From Nitrospirota bacterium (GTDB lineage: Bacteria; Nitrospirota; Nitrospiria; Nitrospirales; UBA8639), in NCBI GenBank assembly GCA_027623995.1, contig JAQBUF010000015.1, positions 1 to 57,448 of the forward strand: a stretch of 57,448 bases of DNA, in the 5' to 3' direction. Under the pieces are notes generated by a model. It saw only the letters and a list, made by a program, of their open reading frames with translations, was not told the origin of the DNA and did no database searches. The translations under genes and the position numbers were made by a program. Of the stretch, positions 45,332 to 52,729 are shown piece after piece (the stretch's first letter is position 1; each line of letters opens with the position of its first letter).

Positions 45332-46408
45332 CTAGGTGATGAGCGCTGACTTCGGAGCAGGGGATAGACAGGCATCGATGCCAACGTGCGATGGCAACTC
45401 GGAGGGAACAACATCCCGATCAAAAAGGGTTGTCCAAAGAAGCATAGCCTCTCGCAACGCAGGCCAATACTGGCCTTCCAAAGTTAAGGATTTGGCAATC
45501 TCTCGGTAACACTCAAGAATGGTTGTGCCTTCGAGACGTACCTGATCAATCACCTGCCAAAACTCTTCATTCACTTCTAGGCCAGGAGCTTCTTTCCGAA
45601 GATTCGCCCACACGTTTGATGCTCGCTTATGCGTGACAATCGGGTCACCACTTTTGATCGCATAACCAAGATGATCGCATATTTTCTTCACGATAATCCC
45701 ACTCCAAATATCACCGAAGCGATCGTACTGATAGCCCTGCCCCATAAGCAAAAAGTACAGCGCCGGAATGAGTTCTGGTCGAAACGCGATATTCATTCCA
45801 CACATAGGAAAATATTGGCCCACAGGAATCGTTTGATTCACCGCGGTAAATTGGCGAGGGAATCGAGCTTGGACTAATTGGGTCGGCGCATCAAAGTCAG
45901 GCACATGATCCCAGAGCCCATGATTCAGCAGACACGTCCATTCTCGATGCCGCTGGAAATAGGGAATCCCTCGAGTGGGAACACCTTCACCCGTCTCTTG
46001 CCACGCGTTACTTAAAGCTGGCTGAGTGAGGGCCTGCCAATGCCTGTGAATAAATTGCGCGCCATCGCCACTGGGATAACAATCATCATCCAGGGTGATG
46101 ACCATATCTGGATGGTCTTGATAGGCTTTCAAAAATCCATAGGACCGAATGCAATCGGTTCGACGAGGAATGATCCAGCTGTCTGAACCAAAATCACGAT
46201 CAATATCTTCCCAGGAAAAATGAGTGACATGAGGATAGGCGGCAAGGTCAAACGTTCGAGTCGGATTATCTTCGACAATAATCACATGGGCCGACGAAAA
46301 GGTCTTAGCCCAGGAGGCCAAAAATTCACGAATCGAGTGTTCCCGAATCGTCGGAACCACAATTGAACATGTCATCTGAGGAGTGCCATCCTCCTTGTCC
46401 ATACTCAT
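45332..46408 (-). CDS. RGP/UDP-arabinopyranose mutase-family protein
   Basis: 358-residue GT-A-type protein with striking resemblance to plant reversibly glycosylated polypeptides/UDP-L-arabinopyranose mutases. Segments that match the family as I recall it: IVVPTIREHSIREFL (16-30), ITLDDDCYPSGDG (104-116, the DDD at 107-109), LNHGLWDHVPDFDAPTQLVQ (161-180), FPMCGMNIAFRPELIPALYF (cited: FPMCGMNIAF) and KKICDHLGYAIKSGDPIVTH. Arg153 or Arg155 may be the self-glycosylated or catalytic Arg of plant UAM. In plants the enzymes interconvert UDP-Ara pyranose and furanose forms. Here it lies in a flagellin/glycan cluster and overlaps the CgeB-like gene by 4 bp. Confidence 0.85.
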   Translation of the reverse strand: MSMDKEDGTPQMTCSIVVPTIREHSIREFLASWAKTFSSAHVIIVEDNPTRTFDLAAYPHVTHFSWEDIDRDFGSDSWIIPRRTDCIRSYGFLKAYQDHPDMVITLDDDCYPSGDGAQFIHRHWQALTQPALSNAWQETGEGVPTRGIPYFQRHREWTCLLNHGLWDHVPDFDAPTQLVQARFPRQFTAVNQTIPVGQYFPMCGMNIAFRPELIPALYFLLMGQGYQYDRFGDIWSGIIVKKICDHLGYAIKSGDPIVTHKRASNVWANLRKEAPGLEVNEEFWQVIDQVRLEGTTILECYREIAKSLTLEGQYWPALREAMLLWTTLFDRDVVPSELPSHVGIDACLSPAPKSALIT

Positions 46409-47544
46409 AAGGATGGAGTCGCCAATCCAGAGGCAGCCGTGGTCATGACCTCTTCTTTTTTATCGTTGACACCGGCCCCTTGTAATAAGGCAAACAGTTC
46501 TTGCCCACGTTTGCGCCACGAATGGCTCTCACTCACAATATTATGACCAGCCTCTCCCACAACGCCCCAGTGTGAGCCATTGAGAATTAAACGAGCCAAA
46601 TCCACGGCCTCAGGAACGGAAGAAAAATACGCAAGGTGAGTACCATGCTGAAAATGTTTAGACAAATAGGGCGTGGGCATGGTCAAGGGCACCGCACCAC
46701 TCCCCATGGCGGTGAGGATCCGATCATGAGCTCCCTGGGTAAACCCACATGAAGGGCAAAGGACAATCTTGGCTCGACTCATTAACGAGGACACCTTGCT
46801 GTAGGGAATCTCTCCAATCCAACGATGATTCGGACTCATGGCTATCTCCCCCCAACCCTCCCCAGCGACGACCATGGAAAATTCAGAAAAAGCACTCACC
46901 AAATCCATGCGATGGGTCCCCCGAATAACTCGGTCAGCCACCGTCAATACAGACATAGAATCCGACACCGACATATTATTCCCAGATTGGCGTAACGCCG
47001 AAAGAAACAGTTGCAACAAATCTTGCTGTGGGAGTCCTAAGGCTTCCTGAATGAAATCTCTCGTAAAATCTTGTTGCTCCAGCGGAAGATCTTCAAGCAA
47101 CTGCCAGGCCTGATTCAGATTTGGGGCCGTCCCTGTTAATAGGACATCAATGTCTCGCTCCCTCCAAGGCCGGAACCTGTGGATATCACCCCCATGAGGG
47201 AAAAAGGTCCCGTTTCGATTTAAGAGAGAAAGCACTTTGAGATGGGCGGGATCTACGACCGCATAATTCACAGCTAAGGGCCCTAGCCAAATCCAACCAG
47301 CATGGTGAACTGGCGAATCAAGTAAATACGTCCAATATTGCGGCACATTGTCAAAAATTTCTTTTTGGATAGGAAGAGAAAGAGAGTTGAGGAGCACGAA
47401 AAAATCTAGTCCCCTGGTATCCATGACTTTCCGACAGATGACGGATGCTCCACCTGCCTCCCGAATCCCTACCATTAATTGTTTTTGAATATGTGGAATC
47501 ACGTGATAGCTCGACTGAGTCAGGGCGGAGAACCCAACTTTCAT
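46405..47544 (-). CDS. CgeB-like glycosyltransferase
   Basis: 379-residue GT-B-type protein. The C-terminal domain shows IPYSKVSSLMSRAKIVLCPS and GAHDRILTAMGSGAVPLTMP, followed by a region like Glyco_trans_1_2 of CgeB proteins. The N-terminal half contains FPHGGDIHRFRPWRERDIDV, probably the linker to the donor domain. CgeB-like enzymes often lie with flagellin or spore glycans. In this operon, next to PseI and the RGP-family gene, transfer of a nonulosonate or arabinose-type sugar to flagellin is a reasonable guess. Confidence 0.8.
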   Translation of the reverse strand: MKVGFSALTQSSYHVIPHIQKQLMVGIREAGGASVICRKVMDTRGLDFFVLLNSLSLPIQKEIFDNVPQYWTYLLDSPVHHAGWIWLGPLAVNYAVVDPAHLKVLSLLNRNGTFFPHGGDIHRFRPWRERDIDVLLTGTAPNLNQAWQLLEDLPLEQQDFTRDFIQEALGLPQQDLLQLFLSALRQSGNNMSVSDSMSVLTVADRVIRGTHRMDLVSAFSEFSMVVAGEGWGEIAMSPNHRWIGEIPYSKVSSLMSRAKIVLCPSCGFTQGAHDRILTAMGSGAVPLTMPTPYLSKHFQHGTHLAYFSSVPEAVDLARLILNGSHWGVVGEAGHNIVSESHSWRKRGQELFALLQGAGVNDKKEEVMTTAASGLATPSL

Positions 47545-47660
47545 TTGATACCTTCTTTTTTAAAATAATGACTAAATTTGGACGGTCATATAAAAAATTA
47601 ATGCTAGCTATTTAATGGCAAGTCTCATGCCAGAGATTTAAGTGAATGTACCCGACAAAC

Positions 47661-48803
47661 CTACTTGGACCGACCGAGACCAACGTGCCGTATATCCTTC
47701 ACTAATTCGAACTGGACTCGCAGCGTAAATGGTCCTGGGGGAACCTTCTTTGAAGCGGGAGACTCACAATATTGGAAGCATTCTCCCGGCAATTTCTGCA
47801 ATACATGATGCACACTTTGGGAAAATTTTTCCTCGTTATCTACTTGAACAATTTGGGTATGAGAGACCGTCCCTCCCCTCCCTGAGACCAACGCGACCCC
47901 TCGGCGGCGGTTGCCAGGAAGATACCCGGACGTAGGAATTGATTCTGCCACAGGAGGGAACCACCATTGAAGCAACCAGGTTTGCATGATCATCGCTAAT
48001 TGACTGCGAATCAAACGAGAAGCATCCACCTCATTTTGATCACCGACGACCTCAACAGAGATGGTGCGAGACTCTTCAGGGACCGGAACAATCACGGGAG
48101 CAATTTCTTCTGGGAGCCAACAATGCCCGGCTTGATATTCTTCACCCTGTTGATCTAAATCCAGATGAAATTCCACCATTGACGCCCCCCATCGATGGAC
48201 AGCTCGAAGTACCACAGCTGGATTCACGGTGTGGTCTGACCATCCAACGGCACATCGGCAACCTTCGCGAAGGGTTTCAAGACTTGAAAGGTTGCACTCA
48301 CTCGGGGCCGCAGGATATCCAGAGACACAGTGTAATACGGTCAGATCTTGGCATCCGGTATCTCGCACGATTCTTGCGGCATGAGTCACCTCTTCCAGGG
48401 TCGCCATTCCCGTGGAGAGCACCACAGGTTTTTGAGTTCGTGCGCAAGAGATTAACAAGTCATCCCACAACAATTCGTAGGAAGCTACTTTGTAAAAATC
48501 GACATAGGGTTCAAGCTCTTGAACGGCCTTTAAGTAAAAGGGCGTGCAGGAAAATTGAATGCCTTGTTGCTGACAACGTGCCGCCAGGTGAGGTAAAAAG
48601 GATACCGGCAGCTCCCATTGTTCTCGACGTAACAACGCCTCATTCTGTTCCAACGCGGCAGGGGCAAAGAGCTCACGAATCTTAAACAATTGAAATTTTA
48701 CCGCAGCACACCCGATTGCTGCACTTCGGTCGATAAACGCAAAGCACCGATCCAAATCTTGGTGATGATTACTGGAGACTTCTGCAACGAATCGAACGGC
48801 CAT
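47661..48803 (-). CDS. pseI: NeuB/PseI-family nonulosonate synthase, atypical C-terminus
   Basis: 380-residue enzyme of the NeuB TIM-barrel family that joins a hexose derivative to phosphoenolpyruvate. FVAEVSSNHHQDLDRCFAFI (N-terminus), AVKFQLFKIRELF, SYELLWDDLLISCARTQKPV and VVLSTGMATLEEVTHAARIV are typical. The metal-site region GWSDHTVNP is also present. The C-terminal 130 residues do not show the usual SAF antifreeze-like domain (no GxGI/S-T-R-SL-type start). Pseudaminic acid is inferred from PseB/PseC next door; a legionaminic- or sialic-type product cannot be ruled out. Confidence 0.82.
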   Translation of the reverse strand: MAVRFVAEVSSNHHQDLDRCFAFIDRSAAIGCAAVKFQLFKIRELFAPAALEQNEALLRREQWELPVSFLPHLAARCQQQGIQFSCTPFYLKAVQELEPYVDFYKVASYELLWDDLLISCARTQKPVVLSTGMATLEEVTHAARIVRDTGCQDLTVLHCVSGYPAAPSECNLSSLETLREGCRCAVGWSDHTVNPAVVLRAVHRWGASMVEFHLDLDQQGEEYQAGHCWLPEEIAPVIVPVPEESRTISVEVVGDQNEVDASRLIRSQLAMIMQTWLLQWWFPPVAESIPTSGYLPGNRRRGVALVSGRGGTVSHTQIVQVDNEEKFSQSVHHVLQKLPGECFQYCESPASKKVPPGPFTLRVQFELVKDIRHVGLGRSK

Positions 48804-48842
48804 GGCACCTCTGGTTTTGGTAAAACTGATTCATTTTGGTTC

Positions 48843-50006
48843 TCATGACACCGCCGTCGAGATCAAATCATGACTGGCAGCAACATCTTTGAGCGTAGCA
48901 ATCACTTCGTCCACTTCTTCATTCTTCAGCGCTGGGTAGATGGGCAAAGACAGAATGTCTTCGTAAGCAGCCTCCGCATGGGGGCAGAGTCCTGGTTCCG
49001 TGCCAAATTGCTCTCGATAAAACGGTTGCAGGTGTACGGGAATGTAATGCACCTGCACACCGACCCCTTGTTCTCGCAACAATGAGAACAAGGTGGCGCG
49101 GTCCACACCAAGCTTTTCTTGATCAACACGAATCACGTACAAGTGATAGGCATGAGACACACCAGAACCCACCGGAACTGGGTGAATCCCGGGAATCGTG
49201 TTCCACGCCTGATCATATCGTGAAGCAATGGCCTGCCGACGCGTAATCCATCCAGGAAGTTTCCGTAACTGGCTCAGCCCCAACGCGCATTGAAAATCCG
49301 TCAACCGATAATTCATGCCCAAATCGGTCATTTGGTATTCCCACGTTTGCTTCGCCAATCGCTGTTGGTGATCCGTGGTAATGCCATGATTGCGAAACAT
49401 TCGCATCCGTTTCGCATACTCGGCCTGCATGGTGACCACCATTCCACCTTCCCCCGTGGTGAGGGCCTTCACTGGATGAAAACTCAAGATGGTGAGGTCG
49501 GCCAACGAACCCACTGGTCGACCACGAAGCGAAGCTCCTAAGGCATGGCAGGCATCAGCAATAAGAACGAGCCCAAAAGCATCGGCAATGCCACGAAGCG
49601 CATCGTAGTCGCATGGTTGTCCGGCATAATCCACGGCGAGGATGGCCTTGGTTCGAGAGGTCACTTTCTCCTCAACGTCATGGGGATCGAGTAACAGGGT
49701 TTGGGGATCGACATCCGCAAACACCGGCACGCCTCCGCACATCACGACCGCATTGGCCGTGGCCACGAACGTGAGCGGCGGGAGAATGACTTCATCGCCT
49801 GCTTGCAATCCAATGGCATGCATGGCGCAATGCAGCGCGGCGGTGCCATTGGACACCGCCACGGCATCTTGGGCATGAACCATTCGAGCCATGGCCTGCT
49901 CAAATTCGAGGATTTTGGTTCCCGTGGTTAACCAATCGGAATGCAGGACATCGACCACTGCGGCAATATCATCGTCATCAATACTATGTCGTCCGTAAGG
50001 AATCAT
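48843..50006 (-). CDS. pseC: UDP-4-amino-4,6-dideoxy-N-acetyl-L-altrosamine transaminase
   Basis: PLP-dependent aminotransferase of 387 residues in the second step of pseudaminic acid synthesis. The PLP lysine is in SFHPVKALTTGEGG (about K183). ADACHALGASLRGRPVG precedes it. The N-terminus IPYGRHSIDDDDIAAVVDVL is the usual PseC start. The 5-bp gap to pseB shows they form one operon. DegT-like paralogue at 5394-6689 is more distant. Confidence 0.92.
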   Translation of the reverse strand: MIPYGRHSIDDDDIAAVVDVLHSDWLTTGTKILEFEQAMARMVHAQDAVAVSNGTAALHCAMHAIGLQAGDEVILPPLTFVATANAVVMCGGVPVFADVDPQTLLLDPHDVEEKVTSRTKAILAVDYAGQPCDYDALRGIADAFGLVLIADACHALGASLRGRPVGSLADLTILSFHPVKALTTGEGGMVVTMQAEYAKRMRMFRNHGITTDHQQRLAKQTWEYQMTDLGMNYRLTDFQCALGLSQLRKLPGWITRRQAIASRYDQAWNTIPGIHPVPVGSGVSHAYHLYVIRVDQEKLGVDRATLFSLLREQGVGVQVHYIPVHLQPFYREQFGTEPGLCPHAEAAYEDILSLPIYPALKNEEVDEVIATLKDVAASHDLISTAVS

Positions 50007-50011
50007 TGGCC

Positions 50012-51088
50012 TCAGACTTTAGACAGCACCACAAGCCCGCGAGACTTTTGGGGCTCTAGAGTTCCAGCACTAAATCCATTTTGCACTAAAAGGTTTTTCA
50101 GTTCAGGAACAGACAACCAATGAGGGTTATTCTCACTGCTATATCGAAAGCCCTCGGGAAGAGGTCGGCGTTTTCCCGCAGCCCCCTCGCGGGCTCGCCC
50201 CTTCCAAGACTGGTATTCAGGAAGCACCGTAAAGAGATCGTCATACTCCATCGCATGTCGACTCTCATCTTCAGTGAGGAGCACTTCGTGGAGCTTTTCC
50301 CCAGGACGAAGGCCGATATATTTGATTGCACATTCAGGCGCCATGGCCTTGACAATATCCAAGATCCCAATGCTGGGAATCTTTGGCACAAAAATTTCTC
50401 CCCCTCGCGTCAAGGTAAGGCACCGCAACACAAACCAGGCCGCTTGATCCAAGGTGAGCCAAAACCGGGTCATGCGCTTATCCGTCACCGTCACCTCGCC
50501 TTGGTGTCGTTGAGTCTCGAAGAGCGGCACCACACTGCCTCGGCTCCCCAACACGTTCCCATAACGCACACAGCTCATCCGTGTCGGCCCCGAGCCCACA
50601 TAACTATTCCCTTGAACAAAAATCCGTTCGGCACAGAGCTTCGTGGCGCCATACAGATTAATTGGATTCACCGCCTTATCTGTACTCAGTGCCATAATTT
50701 GTGCGACCTGTTGATCAATGGATGCATCAATAAGATTTTGAGCCCCCACCACGTTGGTCCTTACGGCCTCAAACGGGTTATACTCGCAGGTTGGCACTTG
50801 CTTCATGGCTGCGGCATGAATAATCAGATCAACTCCCTGCACCGCTCGTTGAACTCGATTGGCATCTCTCACATCACCAATTAAATACCGAATTCGATCG
50901 TCGGTGAATTGGCGAGACATATCGTGCTGCTTCAACTCGTCACGACTGAATATTCTCAGGGCTTTAAATGAGAAATGCTCGACCAAGATCTTCGTCAATC
51001 GCTTCCCAAAGGATCCCGTCCCCCCGGTAAGTAAAATGGTCTTACCCTGAAGATGTCGTTGGATGAGACTCGATAAATTTTTGGCCAT
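50012..51088 (-). CDS. pseB: UDP-N-acetylglucosamine 4,6-dehydratase (inverting)
   Basis: 358-residue SDR enzyme, first step of pseudaminic acid synthesis. TILLTGGTGSFGKRLTKILV holds the NAD(P)-binding motif. The catalytic segment is MALSTDKAVNPINLYGATK, with Tyr and Lys in YGATK. HAAAMKQVPTCEYNPFEAVR is another PseB/FlaA1 signature. It is soluble and lacks the membrane part found in PglF/WbpM. AAGGAG is 11 nt upstream of ATG 51088. Confidence 0.93.
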   Translation of the reverse strand: MAKNLSSLIQRHLQGKTILLTGGTGSFGKRLTKILVEHFSFKALRIFSRDELKQHDMSRQFTDDRIRYLIGDVRDANRVQRAVQGVDLIIHAAAMKQVPTCEYNPFEAVRTNVVGAQNLIDASIDQQVAQIMALSTDKAVNPINLYGATKLCAERIFVQGNSYVGSGPTRMSCVRYGNVLGSRGSVVPLFETQRHQGEVTVTDKRMTRFWLTLDQAAWFVLRCLTLTRGGEIFVPKIPSIGILDIVKAMAPECAIKYIGLRPGEKLHEVLLTEDESRHAMEYDDLFTVLPEYQSWKGRAREGAAGKRRPLPEGFRYSSENNPHWLSVPELKNLLVQNGFSAGTLEPQKSRGLVVLSKV

Positions 51089-51202
51089 GACAGAAAAACT
51101 CCTTCCTGAGGCTATAGACCTTCCTAGTCACTCCTTCCAATATTCATGCCATTATTAGATTAGTGGTAGATTGATGATTTTTGTCGGTTTTGACTGGGGA
51201 TG

Positions 51203-51238
51203 TGTCAGACTTCCCCACAATTGTCAGACTACCCCACA
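51203..51238. repeat. Direct repeat TGTCAGACT-N-CCCCACA, two copies
   Basis: Copies at 51203-51219 and 51222-51238, differing at one position (16 of 17). They resemble the short repeated end sequences of IS21-family elements as I recall them, but no transposase is near. May be a leftover element end or a regulator site. Confidence 0.65.
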
Positions 51239-51333
51239 TTAAAACACCAACATTGATAGTCATATTTTAAAAGTTGTGTGAAGCGCGAATGATCGGTCTT
51301 TATTCACGTAAGGAGGAAAATTCGACCGGCAGG

Positions 51334-51405
51334 CAGTTTTTATGGGGCAAAACTGGCTAGAGGTCCATCCCTTGTGACTCAAGCACCGCTCTCGATGGGA
51401 TGGAC
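51334..51405 (-). terminator. Stem-loops downstream of csrA
   Basis: GTCCATCCC (51363-51371) pairs with GGGATGGAC (51397-51405) across a 25-nt loop. CAGTTTT (51334-51340) pairs with AAAACTG (51349-51355). They lie just after the csrA stop on the minus strand. There is no strong U-run following the first stem, so a Rho-independent terminator is only possible. Confidence 0.4.
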
Positions 51406-51420
51406 TTCAATGGGGGAAGA

Positions 51421-51678
51421 TTAAAAAGAATTCGACGTATCAGAAGAAGATTCTGGCAGGATATGTTTGGTCAAACTTGGAACATTCGCTGGATCAGCAG
51501 CCATGGCCGCGAGATTTTCTTGGCGAACGGCTTGATACAATTCTTCCCGTAACACACGCATGCTGTTCGGGCATTCGATTCCAAGTCTCACCTGATTACC
51601 TTTCAACTGGACGAGTACAACTCGAATGTTTTCACCGAGTCGGATTCCTTCGCCTTCCTTGCGAGTTAATATAAGCAT
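51421..51678 (-). CDS. csrA: Carbon storage regulator CsrA
   Basis: 85-residue RNA-binding protein. The N-terminus MLILTRKEGEGIRLGENIRV is the CsrA beta-strand 1-2 region. VRLGIECPNSMRVLREELYQ follows, including the conserved Arg in the RNA-contact VLREE segment. The tail is about 20 residues longer than in E. coli, which is common outside gammaproteobacteria. A strong AAGGAGGG sits 5 nt before ATG 51678 and contains GGA, the CsrA core site, which could allow autorepression. The upstream FliW gene is its antagonist. Confidence 0.96.
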   Translation of the reverse strand: MLILTRKEGEGIRLGENIRVVLVQLKGNQVRLGIECPNSMRVLREELYQAVRQENLAAMAADPANVPSLTKHILPESSSDTSNSF

Positions 51679-51739
51679 GCTGCCCTCCTTGGCAGACCGA
51701 GATCAGTTGTAAATAAAGGTCTGTATGAGACTCATCGAG

Positions 51740-52204
51740 TTATGTATTCACCGCAGTTTGTACCGTTAGTTCTACCTCATGCTCCACATTGGAATTCTCT
51801 GAAATCAAGGCAAATCGAATAGGGTACGATTCATTAAGAATGATTTGTTTCCCTTGATTCCGCGTGGCATTAATGATCAAAGGCCCCTGTAGGTTAGCCG
51901 TGGCTTTGTTTGGTTGATCTGGGGGAATGGTCACAATGGATAACACCACCACATCATCTCCATCTTGAAACTCAATTTCATGCAGTGCATCGTCTTGAAT
52001 TTCTACGTGATAGTCAGGTTTGACGACCCCAGGCTCCACCACCACAAACGCAATGCTCCCATCATCGAGAGACTGTAACCATTGATAGCCTTCTATGGAC
52101 AGCTGGGCTTGCAACGCATCCCGCACATCACTTTCATCCTCCACAATAAGAATATGTGCCGATGATTGGGTCATGTCAGGTTGTCTTCCTTCCCTGGACG
52201 CCAT
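51740..52204 (-). CDS. fliW: FliW-like protein with response-regulator-like N-terminus
   Basis: 154-residue protein. From residue 41 it is FliW-like: QWLQSLDDGSIAFVVVEPGV, VVVLSIVTIPPDQPNKATAN and NLQGPLIINATRNQGKQIIL. The normal FliW N-terminus (F-P-x-G-L-x-G-F) is missing. Residues 17-40 instead read HILIVEDESDVRDALQAQLS, then IEGY, matching the first strand and helix of a CheY-like receiver. The start ATG 52204 has AAGGAG at the right spacing. FliW binds CsrA and flagellin, linking secretion to translation. It is 61 bp before csrA. Whether the chimera still binds CsrA is unknown. Confidence 0.8.
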   Translation of the reverse strand: MASREGRQPDMTQSSAHILIVEDESDVRDALQAQLSIEGYQWLQSLDDGSIAFVVVEPGVVKPDYHVEIQDDALHEIEFQDGDDVVVLSIVTIPPDQPNKATANLQGPLIINATRNQGKQIILNESYPIRFALISENSNVEHEVELTVQTAVNT

Positions 52205-52417
52205 CAGTCGCTCCTTTTTTCAAAATTGGGAACGCATGTCGTGTGTCTATTCATCACGTTCACCGAATGTTGACCATGTTTCATTCCAATACAGGCGATT
52301 ACACTCTCAAGTATTAGACAAAACTTCCGAACAATAAAAGATACGCGATGCACTTTTCCACTGAATAGTAAATCTCACGTCAATCATCACACGAGAAGAC
52401 AGTAAGGTTTATGAGTC

Positions 52418-52633
52418 ATGTATCCTGAAAAAAATTCAATGCCCCTGTTTATTTTGTTTGATAGCAAAACAGGATATTTATATGGCCACTTGATGGCCTC
52501 AGGCCCAGACGATCCATTTTTAAATGATATGCTCGAGTGGTGGGGTAGCCATTGCTCTGCAATCCCAATTGGATTGGACTATCCTGGATTGACCGGAACT
52601 GCTCAAGCACAAAATACCTTATCGTCTAATTAA
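52418..52633 (+). CDS. Hypothetical 71-residue protein
   Basis: Small plus-strand frame between lptD and fliW, with its own region free of overlap. The product contains FILFDSKTGYLYGHLMASGP and NDMLEWWGSHCSAIPIGLDY, and looks protein-like. I recognise no family. AAGG lies about 10 nt upstream of the ATG. It could be a genuine small gene or a chance frame. Confidence 0.35.
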   Translation: MYPEKNSMPLFILFDSKTGYLYGHLMASGPDDPFLNDMLEWWGSHCSAIPIGLDYPGLTGTAQAQNTLSSN

Positions 52634-52729
52634 CCGTTTCCCGCCTCCTTCACACATCGTTTTTGCTTTTCAAAATTCAACATGAATTGCCCCTAGTTAC
52701 GCCGAAGGCACTTTCAGTATTTTCGTCCC

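Larger units (their letters stand above)
51089..51420. other. Intergenic region between csrA and pseB
   Basis: About 332 bp. It holds two 17-bp near-identical direct repeats (51203-51238) and two stem-loops near the csrA stop (51334-51355 and 51363-51405). No further gene is visible. The pseB promoter should lie in it. Confidence 0.6.

Noticed and set aside
50120-50884. 254-codon plus-strand frame
   Set aside because: Antisense to pseB, which has the full set of SDR motifs.
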